DNA of 13,016 nt from an uncultured Anaerolineae bacterium (GTDB taxonomy: Bacteria; Chloroflexota; Anaerolineae; B4-G1; DUEL01). The stretch spans positions 1 through 13,016 of the forward strand of contig CALDFY010000030.1 in NCBI GenBank assembly GCA_937942115.1, in the 5' to 3' direction. Positions 1-6,382 of this stretch are shown here, piece after piece (positions within the stretch are counted from its first letter, which is position 1; the number at the start of each line of letters is the position of its first letter). The translations under genes were made by a program, and so were the position numbers. A model generated the notes under the pieces. The model ran no database searches, had not been told where the DNA came from, and saw only the letters and a list, made by a program, of their open reading frames with translations.

Positions 1-128
1 CTGAGTGGGTTCAGATGCCTCACCCCTCCCCCTTGAGGGTGCTTAGAAAGTCACCACGAAGGCACAAAGACACCCCAAAATTGGGATGGTTCATAATTGG
101 TGACACTTTTTGCTGGCGGACTTCCTGC

Positions 129-247
129 CCTCACCCCTCCCCTCTCCCGCTCGCCTTCGGCGGCAGAGGCCTCGCCCCTCCCCTCTCCCGAACTTCGTTC
201 GGGAGAGGGGAGGGGGTAGCGGCGAAGCCGCTGGGGGTGGGGTGAGG
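129..247. repeat. Nested GC-rich palindromic repeat downstream of the DUF1385 gene
   Basis: The outer arms are CCTCACCCC near 129-137 and GGGGTGAGG near 239-247. Inside is a perfect 19-bp stem, 175-193 against 197-215, with a TTC loop (core CTCTCCCGAAC / GTTCGGGAGAG). A small AGCGGC-GAA-GCCGCT hairpin lies at about 218-232. The pyrimidine tract TCACCCCTCCCCTCTCCCG at 131-149 recurs in near-identical form at about 172-190, and a shorter version is at 19-34. It sits just past the stop codon of the minus-strand DUF1385 gene, so it could end that transcript, though no U-tract follows the stem. Dispersed repeats of this style occur in many Chloroflexota-like genomes (general knowledge, not checked). 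Bases 1-128 hold no gene I can support; 55-76 resembles the CACAAAGACAC repeat seen again at 6300-6380. Confidence 0.7.
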
Positions 248-251
248 AAAG

Positions 252-1136
252 TCACTCCTCCATCACCGCCTTCAGTGCCCGGATGGCTACCTCCACCATC
301 CCGTCGTCGGGGGGGCGGGTGGTGAGCCGCTGAAACGCCAGGTTGGGGCCCACCAGCGGGCGCATCCAGGGCCGGTCGGCGAAGCGGGCGCTGAACCGCA
401 TCCCCTCGTAGGCCAGGCCAACGATGAGCGGGATCGCCAGGATCCGGCTGACGGCCCGCCCCATCAGCGGCAACTGCCCCAGCGGGGCCAGGACCAGGAC
501 CGAAATGACCACCACGGTGAGCAGAAAGGACGTACCGCACCGGATGTGGGCCGTAGAGTGGGCCTGGACGGCCTCCACCGTCAGCGGCGCACCGGCCTCA
601 TAGGCGTTGATGGTTTTGTGCTCCGCCCCGTGGTAGGCGAAGACCCGGCGAATGTCGGGCAGGAACCCGACCCCCCAGATGTAGCCCACCACCAGGAACA
701 GCCGGACCAGTCCCTCCAGCAGGCTATCGGCCAGAGGGGAGAGCGGCAGGGGGAGCAGGCCCACCAGCAGAGAGGGCAGGACCATAAAGAGGCCGACCCC
801 CAGGGCCAGGCCCAGCAGTCCGCTGACCCATCCCATTGCGCTGCGAAACGGGCCGGCCTTCTCCTCCTCGCCCAGGGCTACGTCGGCCGACCACATCAGC
901 GCGCGGACGCCCAGCCCCAGGGCATCCCAGAGCATAGTCAGCCCGCGCAGGAGGGGGATGCGGGGGATCGCCCCCCGGTAGATGGCCGACCGCAGCGGCT
1001 CGGTGCGGAGGACAATCTCCCCCTGGGGGTTGCGGACGGCCACCGCCACGCGGCGGGTGCTCCGCATCATCACCCCCTCAATGACCGCCTGTCCCCCGTA
1101 GCGCTCCATATCTGCGACTGTGGCGCAAGATTTCAT
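252..1136 (-). CDS. DUF1385 family (YqhQ-like) multi-pass membrane protein
   Basis: The 294-residue product carries the hallmarks of the DUF1385/YqhQ family. GGQAVIEGVMMR lies at residues 14-25, YHGAEHKTINAYE at 168-180 and HSTAHIRCGTSFL at 193-205. Hydrophobic segments suitable for membrane spans lie at about 103-132, 138-160, 202-222 and 229-246. The family is a conserved integral-membrane group of unknown biochemical role; I assign no function. It follows the Ldh_2 gene on the same strand by 6 nt, so co-transcription is likely. The start is uncertain: the first ATG (1134-1136) lies at the centre of an imperfect palindrome, and a second in-frame ATG at residue 10 (1107-1109), directly before ERYGGQAVIEG, gives a more usual family N terminus. 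Neither has a strong ribosome binding site. Family call is firm, start is not. Confidence 0.9.
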   Translation of the reverse strand: MKSCATVADMERYGGQAVIEGVMMRSTRRVAVAVRNPQGEIVLRTEPLRSAIYRGAIPRIPLLRGLTMLWDALGLGVRALMWSADVALGEEEKAGPFRSAMGWVSGLLGLALGVGLFMVLPSLLVGLLPLPLSPLADSLLEGLVRLFLVVGYIWGVGFLPDIRRVFAYHGAEHKTINAYEAGAPLTVEAVQAHSTAHIRCGTSFLLTVVVISVLVLAPLGQLPLMGRAVSRILAIPLIVGLAYEGMRFSARFADRPWMRPLVGPNLAFQRLTTRPPDDGMVEVAIRALKAVMEE

Positions 1137-1148
1137 CTCGCGCTACAG
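1118..1148. repeat. Imperfect palindrome at the ldh / DUF1385 junction (GCGCAAGAT family)
   Basis: The left arm CTGTGGCGCAAGAT (1118-1131) pairs with the right arm ATCTCGCGCTACAG (1135-1148) at 12 of 14 positions around a 3-nt centre. The right arm contains the stop codon of the upstream oxidoreductase gene (1143-1145), and the centre overlaps the first possible DUF1385 start. The core GCGCAAGAT..ATCT(T/C)GCGC recurs as a cleaner palindrome inside the PfkB gene at 11907-11926, so this looks like a short dispersed element rather than a local coincidence. Confidence 0.6.
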
Positions 1149-2240
1149 GTCATACTCCACCCCCAGTTCGGCGGCGATGGCCTGCAGGTCGGCCGCGACT
1201 TTGGGGTTCAACGGGATGCCTTCCCGCAGCCGTCGCTCCGTCTCCTCGTATTCTTTCTCCCCGTGGATGTAGATACGGGTGGCGCCCTCCGCCTTCGGGG
1301 CGTTCTTCAGCCGTCGCTGGAGGTCGTCCATCGCGGCCTTGAATTCGTCCAGGGGCCGGAATCCGTCCACCCGCCAGGCCCCGAAGAAGTGGCCCAGGTT
1401 GGCGGGCAGGGGCTTGCCGTCCGGCGTCTTCGGGTAGACCAGGTCGGCGTAGGCGGCGCCGGAGAGGACGGCACAGAAGACGTCCACCCAGAGGGCCAAG
1501 CCGTACCCTTTGTGCCCGCTGAGAAGTTCCCCTTCGCCGCCCAGGGGGAGCAGGCCACCGCCAGCCCGCTTCTTGAAGTTCTCCAGCACCCGGCCGGCGT
1601 CCTCGGTGGCGATGCCGCGCTCGTCGGTGGCCCACCCCAGCGGCATGGGCTTCCCCAGCCGGTGGTAGACCTCCAGTTTGCCCCGAGGGACGGTGCTGGT
1701 CGCCATGTCCAGGACGAAGGGGCGCTCCTCCCCGGCGGGCGCGGCGACGGCGATGGGGTTGGTTCCCAGCATCGCGTTGCGGCCGAAGGTCGGCACGACC
1801 AGGACATCGGCGTTGGTCATGGACATGCCGATGCAGTCGTGCTCCAGGGCCATCATGGCGTAGTAGCCCGCGATGCCGTAGTGGTTGGAGTTGCGCACGG
1901 CGACGAACCCGGCGCCCACCTCCAGCGCTTTGCGGATGGCCATCTGCATCGCCCGGTAGGAGACGGGCTGGCCCAGGCCGGCCCCGGCGTCTACGAGGGC
2001 CGTGGCGGGGGTCTCGTGCACCACCCGCTCCTGAGGACGGGCGACCATCATGCCCCTCTGCAACCCCTCCACGTACCGGCGCAGGCGGGCCACGCCGTGG
2101 GAGTCAATCCCGCGCAGGTCCGCCGCCACCAGCACGTCGGCAGTGATGCGGGCATCCTCCTCCGGCACATCCAGTTTCCGGAAGACCCGTTCGCAGAATG
2201 CTCTGAGAGGTTCCGCCCAGACGCGTACCGCTTCGGTCAT
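1143..2240 (-). CDS. Ldh_2 family malate/L-lactate-type NAD(P)-dependent dehydrogenase
   Basis: The 365-residue product is full length for the Ldh_2 family, which includes malate, ureidoglycolate, sulfolactate and 2,3-diketogulonate oxidoreductases. These are cytosolic NAD(P)-dependent 2-hydroxyacid/2-ketoacid enzymes with a fold unlike classical LDH. Visible landmarks are RGIDSHGVARL (43-53, containing the conserved His48), RNSNHYGIAGYY (116-127, His120), GTNPIAVAAP (159-168), LDMATS (177-182) and SGHKGYGLAL (241-250). The start ATG overlaps the stop of the upstream small gene in an ATGA arrangement, and its ribosome binding site AAGGAGAG lies about 7 nt upstream, inside that gene's last codons. 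Start choice is therefore good and translational coupling likely. Substrate cannot be read from sequence; there are no clear pathway neighbours. The gene is GC-rich like the window background. Confidence 0.93.
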   Translation of the reverse strand: MTEAVRVWAEPLRAFCERVFRKLDVPEEDARITADVLVAADLRGIDSHGVARLRRYVEGLQRGMMVARPQERVVHETPATALVDAGAGLGQPVSYRAMQMAIRKALEVGAGFVAVRNSNHYGIAGYYAMMALEHDCIGMSMTNADVLVVPTFGRNAMLGTNPIAVAAPAGEERPFVLDMATSTVPRGKLEVYHRLGKPMPLGWATDERGIATEDAGRVLENFKKRAGGGLLPLGGEGELLSGHKGYGLALWVDVFCAVLSGAAYADLVYPKTPDGKPLPANLGHFFGAWRVDGFRPLDEFKAAMDDLQRRLKNAPKAEGATRIYIHGEKEYEETERRLREGIPLNPKVAADLQAIAAELGVEYDL

Positions 2241-2719
2241 TTCTCTTCTCTCCTTACCCTAAACAGAATTTGAGTCAGCGGTGTTCCGCACCTGTAAGTG
2301 CGTATCCTGTATTTCTTATTTTTGAAAATAACTTGCTGGTTTGATAAAGCCAGATAATCCTGTGTGCGGATTCCCTTATGCAAAACCACCGGGATCAGGC
2401 GTTCCACACTGCTGAGAGCAAACTTCCAGTCAGTGGTAAGGACGTCCACAGTGGCATTGAATTTAGCGATAGTATCGCCCCGTTTGACAGTGCGGCTTTT
2501 CATCTCCACAACGACCCACTGGGGTTCAACCCGATCCAGAATAACGAAGTCCGGTTGCTTTCGGTTTTCGAAATCCGGGCATTGCTGCGCATCCACACAG
2601 ATAAACCGCTCTTTATCCCCCAGGGGCAAATCACATTTCTCCTCTTTCTTTCTGGAGCATTCTGAGACCAGACACGAGTGATCTTTGTGTTTGTGCCAGA
2701 ACTCATCGGCGAGGGACAT
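2237..2719 (-). CDS. Small PD-(D/E)XK-like protein, partner of the upstream AAA ATPase
   Basis: I do not recognise the 160-residue protein by name. It contains QPDFVILDRV (55-64), then a hydrophobic strand and VVVEMKSR (69-76). The spacing of Asp57, Glu72 and Lys74 matches the PD-(D/E)XK nuclease core, in which the acidic residues bind metal and Lys aids catalysis. Five cysteines at 16, 21, 29, 41 and 48 precede the core and could form a metal site. The start ATG has GGAG 8 nt upstream. It follows the ATPase gene by 17 nt and overlaps the dehydrogenase gene by 4 nt (ATGA). Its base composition is clearly less GC-rich than the flanking housekeeping genes. ATPase plus small nuclease pairs are common in anti-phage and plasmid-defence islands, so a nuclease effector role is plausible, but the fold call rests on one short motif. 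Confidence 0.7.
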   Translation of the reverse strand: MSLADEFWHKHKDHSCLVSECSRKKEEKCDLPLGDKERFICVDAQQCPDFENRKQPDFVILDRVEPQWVVVEMKSRTVKRGDTIAKFNATVDVLTTDWKFALSSVERLIPVVLHKGIRTQDYLALSNQQVIFKNKKYRIRTYRCGTPLTQILFRVRREEK

Positions 2720-2736
2720 CTGGATGCTCCGTTTGT

Positions 2737-4083
2737 TTAATCAGGTTCTATCAGGTCTATGAGGCTATACGTCTCATCGCCGATGGCCTCCGCCACGCGA
2801 ACGAATTCGTCCTCCGGGATGCCGAAACCGGGCTCCGGCTCAACGCGCTCAATCACGGAGCCGTCATCCTCCAGTCTGAAGAGATAAACCCCTACTTCGT
2901 CATACCCCAGCCGGTCCCATTCCGGGTCTAGGCCCTCCGGTGGTTGATGGCCTCTCTTTAGGGCTTCCTCCAGAAGCAGGTGATTGCTGATCTGGTGGAG
3001 GATAATGTCGCTATGGGTTGTACACAGCACCCACACGCCCCACCGCACCAGCCGCACCATCAGGGTGGCAATCCGCCGCTGGTTCTCCGGATGCAGGTGG
3101 GCCTCCGGTTCTTCTATGATGAGCCAGCTTCCTGGGCGGAGAATTCCCTTTCTCAGGTAAAAGTCCAGCGCCGCCAGTTCAGCCAGGCCGGAGGAAATCG
3201 CCGTCAGAGGAATGCGCATCCCTTTCTGGAAAAGCATCAACTCCGGGTCTTCAGGAGAAAGCCAGTCTATATACCCATTTAGAATCTCTTTCTCCAGCAA
3301 ATAGTTGACCGCTGATTGGCCTGTGCCGATTGCTGGCTCCTCCTGCCAAGCCCAGTAGGGCGGTTTTCCCTCTGCCAGCGTTGACAAAAACTTTCCGGTC
3401 ACTCCGGTATAAGGAGTCGCTTCTATATGCCGAAGGTCAATTTCCCGCCCTACTATCTGCACGGACTTCGCTGTTAGCGCCCTCCAACCCTGCAGCAACC
3501 CGGCGCGCGCCGCAGGAAGATAATAAGTCTCCGGTGGAAATCCTATCACCTCTTGAAAAGCCCGGAAAACCTTTGCTATGGTCAAACCCTCCGGCGGTTT
3601 GCTCTGAGGAATTACCAGTCGGGCTAAACGCTGGTGAAGTTGGTCAAATCCGCTCAGCGACCACAACCACCCACCTTTTCGCCGGTAGATTCCTTGAATC
3701 TGAAGAGGAATTTCCTCTATCCGGACCCCGATTTCCAGGGAGTCGCTCCTCCGGCGAATAAGCGCCGTCTCCGACTTCCGGCCAAAATACCGCAAGAGTG
3801 ATTCCTTCACGAAATCGGTTACCTGACCAGGCTCCTGGCTAATATTAGCTTGTATGATTATCCCCTCTGGACTCTTCTCATTATGAACTGTTATTACAGT
3901 ACCCGTAGTTAGCATACGCCATAGGGATTCTCCAAATAAATAAGCCAGCGTCGCCGCGTACGTTTTCCCGCTCCCGTTGGGGCCGATGAAGACCGTCAGC
4001 GGGGCCAGGTCAAATCTCCCTTCGCGGATAGGGCCGAAGTCTTTCATCATACATTGAATCCGGGGCCCCTTTTGCTCCGCCAT
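2737..4083 (-). CDS. AAA family ATPase (RecF/SMC-like ABC ATPase), candidate defence component
   Basis: The 448-residue product has an ABC-type ATPase layout. Walker A GPNGSGKT is at 34-41, signature-like SSGLAEL at 297-303, Walker B LIIEEPEAHLHP at 321-332 and the H-switch TTHSD at 355-359. The segment YYLPAARAGLL (187-197) resembles the Y-(I/L)-P-A-x-R stretch common in AAA_15/AAA_21-type proteins. No coiled coil or C-terminal TOPRIM domain is evident, so it is not an OLD-type nuclease; the C-terminal 90 residues are unassigned. I chose the ATG at 4081-4083 because AAGGAGGA precedes it at ideal distance; an ATG six codons upstream lies in the quasi-repeat spacer with no such site. The partner small nuclease-like gene starts 17 nt downstream. 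GC content is lower than in the neighbours, suggesting transfer. Function in defence is inference. Confidence 0.85.
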   Translation of the reverse strand: MAEQKGPRIQCMMKDFGPIREGRFDLAPLTVFIGPNGSGKTYAATLAYLFGESLWRMLTTGTVITVHNEKSPEGIIIQANISQEPGQVTDFVKESLLRYFGRKSETALIRRRSDSLEIGVRIEEIPLQIQGIYRRKGGWLWSLSGFDQLHQRLARLVIPQSKPPEGLTIAKVFRAFQEVIGFPPETYYLPAARAGLLQGWRALTAKSVQIVGREIDLRHIEATPYTGVTGKFLSTLAEGKPPYWAWQEEPAIGTGQSAVNYLLEKEILNGYIDWLSPEDPELMLFQKGMRIPLTAISSGLAELAALDFYLRKGILRPGSWLIIEEPEAHLHPENQRRIATLMVRLVRWGVWVLCTTHSDIILHQISNHLLLEEALKRGHQPPEGLDPEWDRLGYDEVGVYLFRLEDDGSVIERVEPEPGFGIPEDEFVRVAEAIGDETYSLIDLIEPD

Positions 4084-4100
4084 GCGATTCCTCCTTCCCA

Positions 4101-4170
4101 TTGACCACTGACCACTGACAACTAACGACCAATGACTGAGGACTGGCGACCGAAAACTAACGACTGACCA
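4101..4170. repeat. Quasi-tandem GACCACTGACNACT spacer repeat before the AAA ATPase gene
   Basis: Plus-strand reading shows a run of degenerate units of about 7-8 nt built on GACCACT, GACAACT, AACGACC and AATGACT. It separates the VWA gene from the AAA ATPase gene and also runs into the last codons of the VWA gene (stop at 4122-4124). The AAA ribosome binding site lies just beyond it. No promoter was visible inside it. Confidence 0.65.
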
Positions 4171-5105
4171 TCCCCCTCCAACTCCCGCCGCACCCGATCC
4201 AGGAGCGCGTCGGCCCGCAGTTCCTCCAGCCGGTAGCAGGGAGCCTGGAGGTGGTCCGCCAGCGCCTGGGCCAGCCCCTGGTCAAAGGATTCGTGCTCCA
4301 TGTTGATGACCACCGACCGGATGTGGGCCTGGGGGAAAAGTTCCGCGATGCGGTGGGCCTCCTCCTGAGGCGGCAGGTTGCCCATAGAGACGTTGCCGGC
4401 CCCGTCGGTGAGGAGCACCATCAGGGGCATCAGGTCGGGATGCTGACGGAGTTCGCGGGTGATGACCTCGTAGGCCAGGTTGAGGCCGGCGGAGAGGGGG
4501 GTTTTGCCCCCCACCGGAACGTCCTGGAGCGCTTTCTGGGCCCGGGTCACGCTGCGGGTGGGCGGCAGCACCAGCCGGGCGCCGTTTTTCTGGAAGACGA
4601 CCACCCCCACCCTATCCCGGCGCTGGTAGGCATCGGTGAGCAGCGACATCACGGCCCCTTTGGTGGCCTCCATCCGCTCCGCCACCGCCATAGACCAGGA
4701 TGCGTCCACCACGAAGAGGATGAGGTTGGCCATACGGCGGACGCGCACTTTGCGGTGGTAGTCCTCCGGGCAGACGACCAGCGCGGGCCCGCCGGGCCGA
4801 CGACGGCGGCACTGGTGGGGCGCGGCGGCCCGCAGCGTGGCGTCAAAGGCCAGGTCGTCAGGATTTTCGGGAGAGGGGCGGGCCTGGATGTACCGCCCAC
4901 GTCGCTCGTCGGTGCGGGTCGTGCTGCGCCGACCGGTCCCGGAGCGGGTCAGCCGATCCAGGGGGGTATCCAGCCGTCGGGGAGTAAAGGACTCACCCGT
5001 GGCAATCTTCTTTCCCCCTTCCCACCACTGCCCTTCGGAGGGCCACTGGGGGATATTCTGGAGGACAGGCTCGCGCGGCCGCTCCTGTCCCTCGGAGGAG
5101 GGCAT
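4122..5105 (-). CDS. VWA-domain chelatase subunit D-like protein
   Basis: The 327-residue protein has a basic, low-complexity N-terminal part (about 1-105) followed by a von Willebrand A domain (about 125-305). Its MIDAS metal site is complete: DASWS at 134-138, Thr202 in GGKTPLS, and Asp234 in LLTDGAG. This matches the C-terminal third of BchD/ChlD, without that protein's N-terminal AAA+ domain. The ChlI-like ATPase lies 17 nt upstream, so the two probably form the AAA+/VWA motor of a metal chelatase-type or related remodelling complex. No large catalytic subunit (BchH or CobN) is in the window, so the metal is unknown. The start is the first ATG in frame after the ChlI stop; a G-rich stretch abuts it directly, so the ribosome binding site is poor. 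The last 15 or so residues are encoded by the spacer repeat and are probably non-essential. Confidence 0.87.
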   Translation of the reverse strand: MPSSEGQERPREPVLQNIPQWPSEGQWWEGGKKIATGESFTPRRLDTPLDRLTRSGTGRRSTTRTDERRGRYIQARPSPENPDDLAFDATLRAAAPHQCRRRRPGGPALVVCPEDYHRKVRVRRMANLILFVVDASWSMAVAERMEATKGAVMSLLTDAYQRRDRVGVVVFQKNGARLVLPPTRSVTRAQKALQDVPVGGKTPLSAGLNLAYEVITRELRQHPDLMPLMVLLTDGAGNVSMGNLPPQEEAHRIAELFPQAHIRSVVINMEHESFDQGLAQALADHLQAPCYRLEELRADALLDRVRRELEGDGQSLVFGRQSSVIGR

Positions 5106-5122
5106 CTCCCCCGTATCAACCT

Positions 5123-6232
5123 CTACGGGCGTTTTTTTTTCCCCTCCAGGGGGACTTCCTCCTTCACCACCTCCTCTGCCAGTGACGGGTCCCGTCTGGC
5201 GACCTGGACACGGGCCTCGGCCAGCCGTTCCCCCAGGTTATCCAGCGTCGCCTCCACCGGCTGGAGGGGATGACGGCGGAGACGATGGGGCAGGGCCAGT
5301 TCGGCGGCCAGGAGGATGTCCCGGTCGGTGATGTGGGTGCGCCCCTCAAAGGCCGCGTTGGCCCGGGCCGTCTTCAGGATGACCATGTCGGGCCGGTGGC
5401 CGTCCACCCGCATCTCGGCCATCATCGCCGCGATGACGGCCAGGTCGCCCCGGCTGTGGCGGACCCGGGGCAAGAGTTGGCGGGCGCGGGCGATCTCGCG
5501 GGAGAGGGCCTCCTCGCGCGGCCGCCATTCCTCGTAGAAGCCCTCGGGGTCGCTCTCAAAGGCCAGGTTGCGCTCCATGATGAGCATCCGCGCCGCCGGG
5601 TCGTGGACCCCCTTAATATCCACGCAGAGGGCAAATCGGTCCAGCAGTTGGGGACGCAGGTCGCCCTCCTCCGGGTTCATCGTCCCGATGAGGATGAAAC
5701 GGGCCGGGTGGCTGAAGGAGATGCCCTCCCGCTCCACCACGTTGATCCCCATCGCGGCCGCGTCCAGCAGAATATCCACCACGTGGTCGTCCAGCAGATT
5801 GACCTCGTCCACGTAGAGGACACCCCGGTTGGCAGCGGCCAGGACCCCCGGCTCAAAGTGGCGCTCCCCCTTCTGGATGGCCCGTTCTATATCCAGCGTG
5901 CCGACCACCCGGTCCTCCGTCGCGCTGACGGGGAGGTCTACGAAGCGGGTGCGGCGGCGGGCCCGGGGAAGTTCCTCTCCGGCGGCGGCCCGCTCCTTGC
6001 AGAGCGTGCACCAGGTAGCGGGCTGGTCGGGATCGCAGGAGAACGGACAATCGGCAACGACCTCTATCTCCGGCAACAGCGCGGCCAGGGCGCGGGCGGC
6101 AGTGGACTTGCCCGTCCCGCGCTCGCCGCGAATCAGCACCCCTCCGATTTGAGGGTAGACGGCGTTCAGGACCAGCGCCCGGCGCATCAGGTCCTGGTTG
6201 ACAATGGCAGTGAACGGGAAAATGGATGGCAT
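5123..6232 (-). CDS. Magnesium chelatase subunit I-like AAA+ ATPase (ChlI/BchI family)
   Basis: The 369-residue product aligns by eye with ChlI/BchI over its length. Walker A GERGTGKS is at 36-43, Walker B VLYVDEVN at 138-145, the GTMNPEEGDLRPQ sensor region at 183-195 and LDRFAL at 197-202. Four cysteines (62, 66, 75, 78) sit in a CPFSCDPDQ..WCTLC insert typical of the family. The enzyme hydrolyses ATP as a hexamer to drive metal insertion by a partner catalytic subunit; in organisms without chlorophyll, such proteins are often linked to cobalt insertion or have unassigned roles. The VWA partner follows at once. The start ATG has GAGGT 6-7 nt upstream, and a TATAAT promoter lies about 32 nt before it. 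The Lys-rich C-terminal tail is encoded by a run of nine A. Which metal it serves cannot be told here. Confidence 0.92.
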   Translation of the reverse strand: MPSIFPFTAIVNQDLMRRALVLNAVYPQIGGVLIRGERGTGKSTAARALAALLPEIEVVADCPFSCDPDQPATWCTLCKERAAAGEELPRARRRTRFVDLPVSATEDRVVGTLDIERAIQKGERHFEPGVLAAANRGVLYVDEVNLLDDHVVDILLDAAAMGINVVEREGISFSHPARFILIGTMNPEEGDLRPQLLDRFALCVDIKGVHDPAARMLIMERNLAFESDPEGFYEEWRPREEALSREIARARQLLPRVRHSRGDLAVIAAMMAEMRVDGHRPDMVILKTARANAAFEGRTHITDRDILLAAELALPHRLRRHPLQPVEATLDNLGERLAEARVQVARRDPSLAEEVVKEEVPLEGKKKRP

Positions 6233-6264
6233 ACTCTGACCTCAGACCCTCGCGATTCGCTCCC

Positions 6265-6293
6265 ATTATACCGCGCTCCGGAAAAATGGGAAA
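6265..6293 (-). promoter_or_regulatory. Promoter for the chlI-like gene
   Basis: On the minus strand a perfect TATAAT (plus 6265-6270, context GCGGTATAATGG) lies about 32 nt before the start codon. The matching -35 at 17-bp spacing is weak, TTTCCC (6288-6293). It probably drives the whole chlI-VWA-ATPase-nuclease-ldh-DUF1385 series, since no other good promoter was seen within it. Confidence 0.6.
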
Positions 6294-6299
6294 TTCCGG

Positions 6300-6380
6300 G
6301 TTCTCACCCAAAGACACAAAGAACACAAAGAAAACATAATTTTTATATATCTCTGTGTCTTTGTGTCTCTGTGCGAGAAC
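6300..6380. repeat. Large imperfect palindrome with CACAAAGACAC arms and AT-rich centre
   Basis: The left side (GTTCTC at 6300-6305, then AAAGACACAAAGAACACAAAG) mirrors the right side (CTGTGTCTTTGTGTCTCTGTG, then GAGAAC at 6375-6380) around an AT-rich loop, AATTTTTATATA. It begins 3 nt past the end of the UroD-family gene and ends just upstream of the chlI promoter, so it could terminate the UroD transcript. A partial copy of one arm is at about 56-76. Confidence 0.65.
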
Positions 6381-6382
6381 GA

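Noticed and set aside
129..247. Repeated pyrimidine tracts considered as a CRISPR array
   Set aside because: There are too few units, they are irregularly spaced, no unique spacers of constant length occur, and no cas gene is nearby; the structure is a nested palindrome.
546..2273. Long plus-strand open frame of 575 codons opposite the DUF1385 and Ldh_2 genes
   Set aside because: It runs antisense to two clearly conserved genes, and its translation is rich in Gly, Gln, His and Pro with no recognisable domain. Long antisense frames are expected in GC-rich DNA.
2737..4083. AAA ATPase considered as an OLD-family nuclease (GajA-like)
   Set aside because: No TOPRIM motif is visible in the C-terminal region, and no UvrD-like helicase partner (GajB) is present.
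4084..4101. Upstream ATG of the AAA ATPase (six extra codons)
   Set aside because: It lies next to the spacer repeat without a ribosome binding site, whereas the ATG at 4081-4083 follows AAGGAGGA at normal distance.
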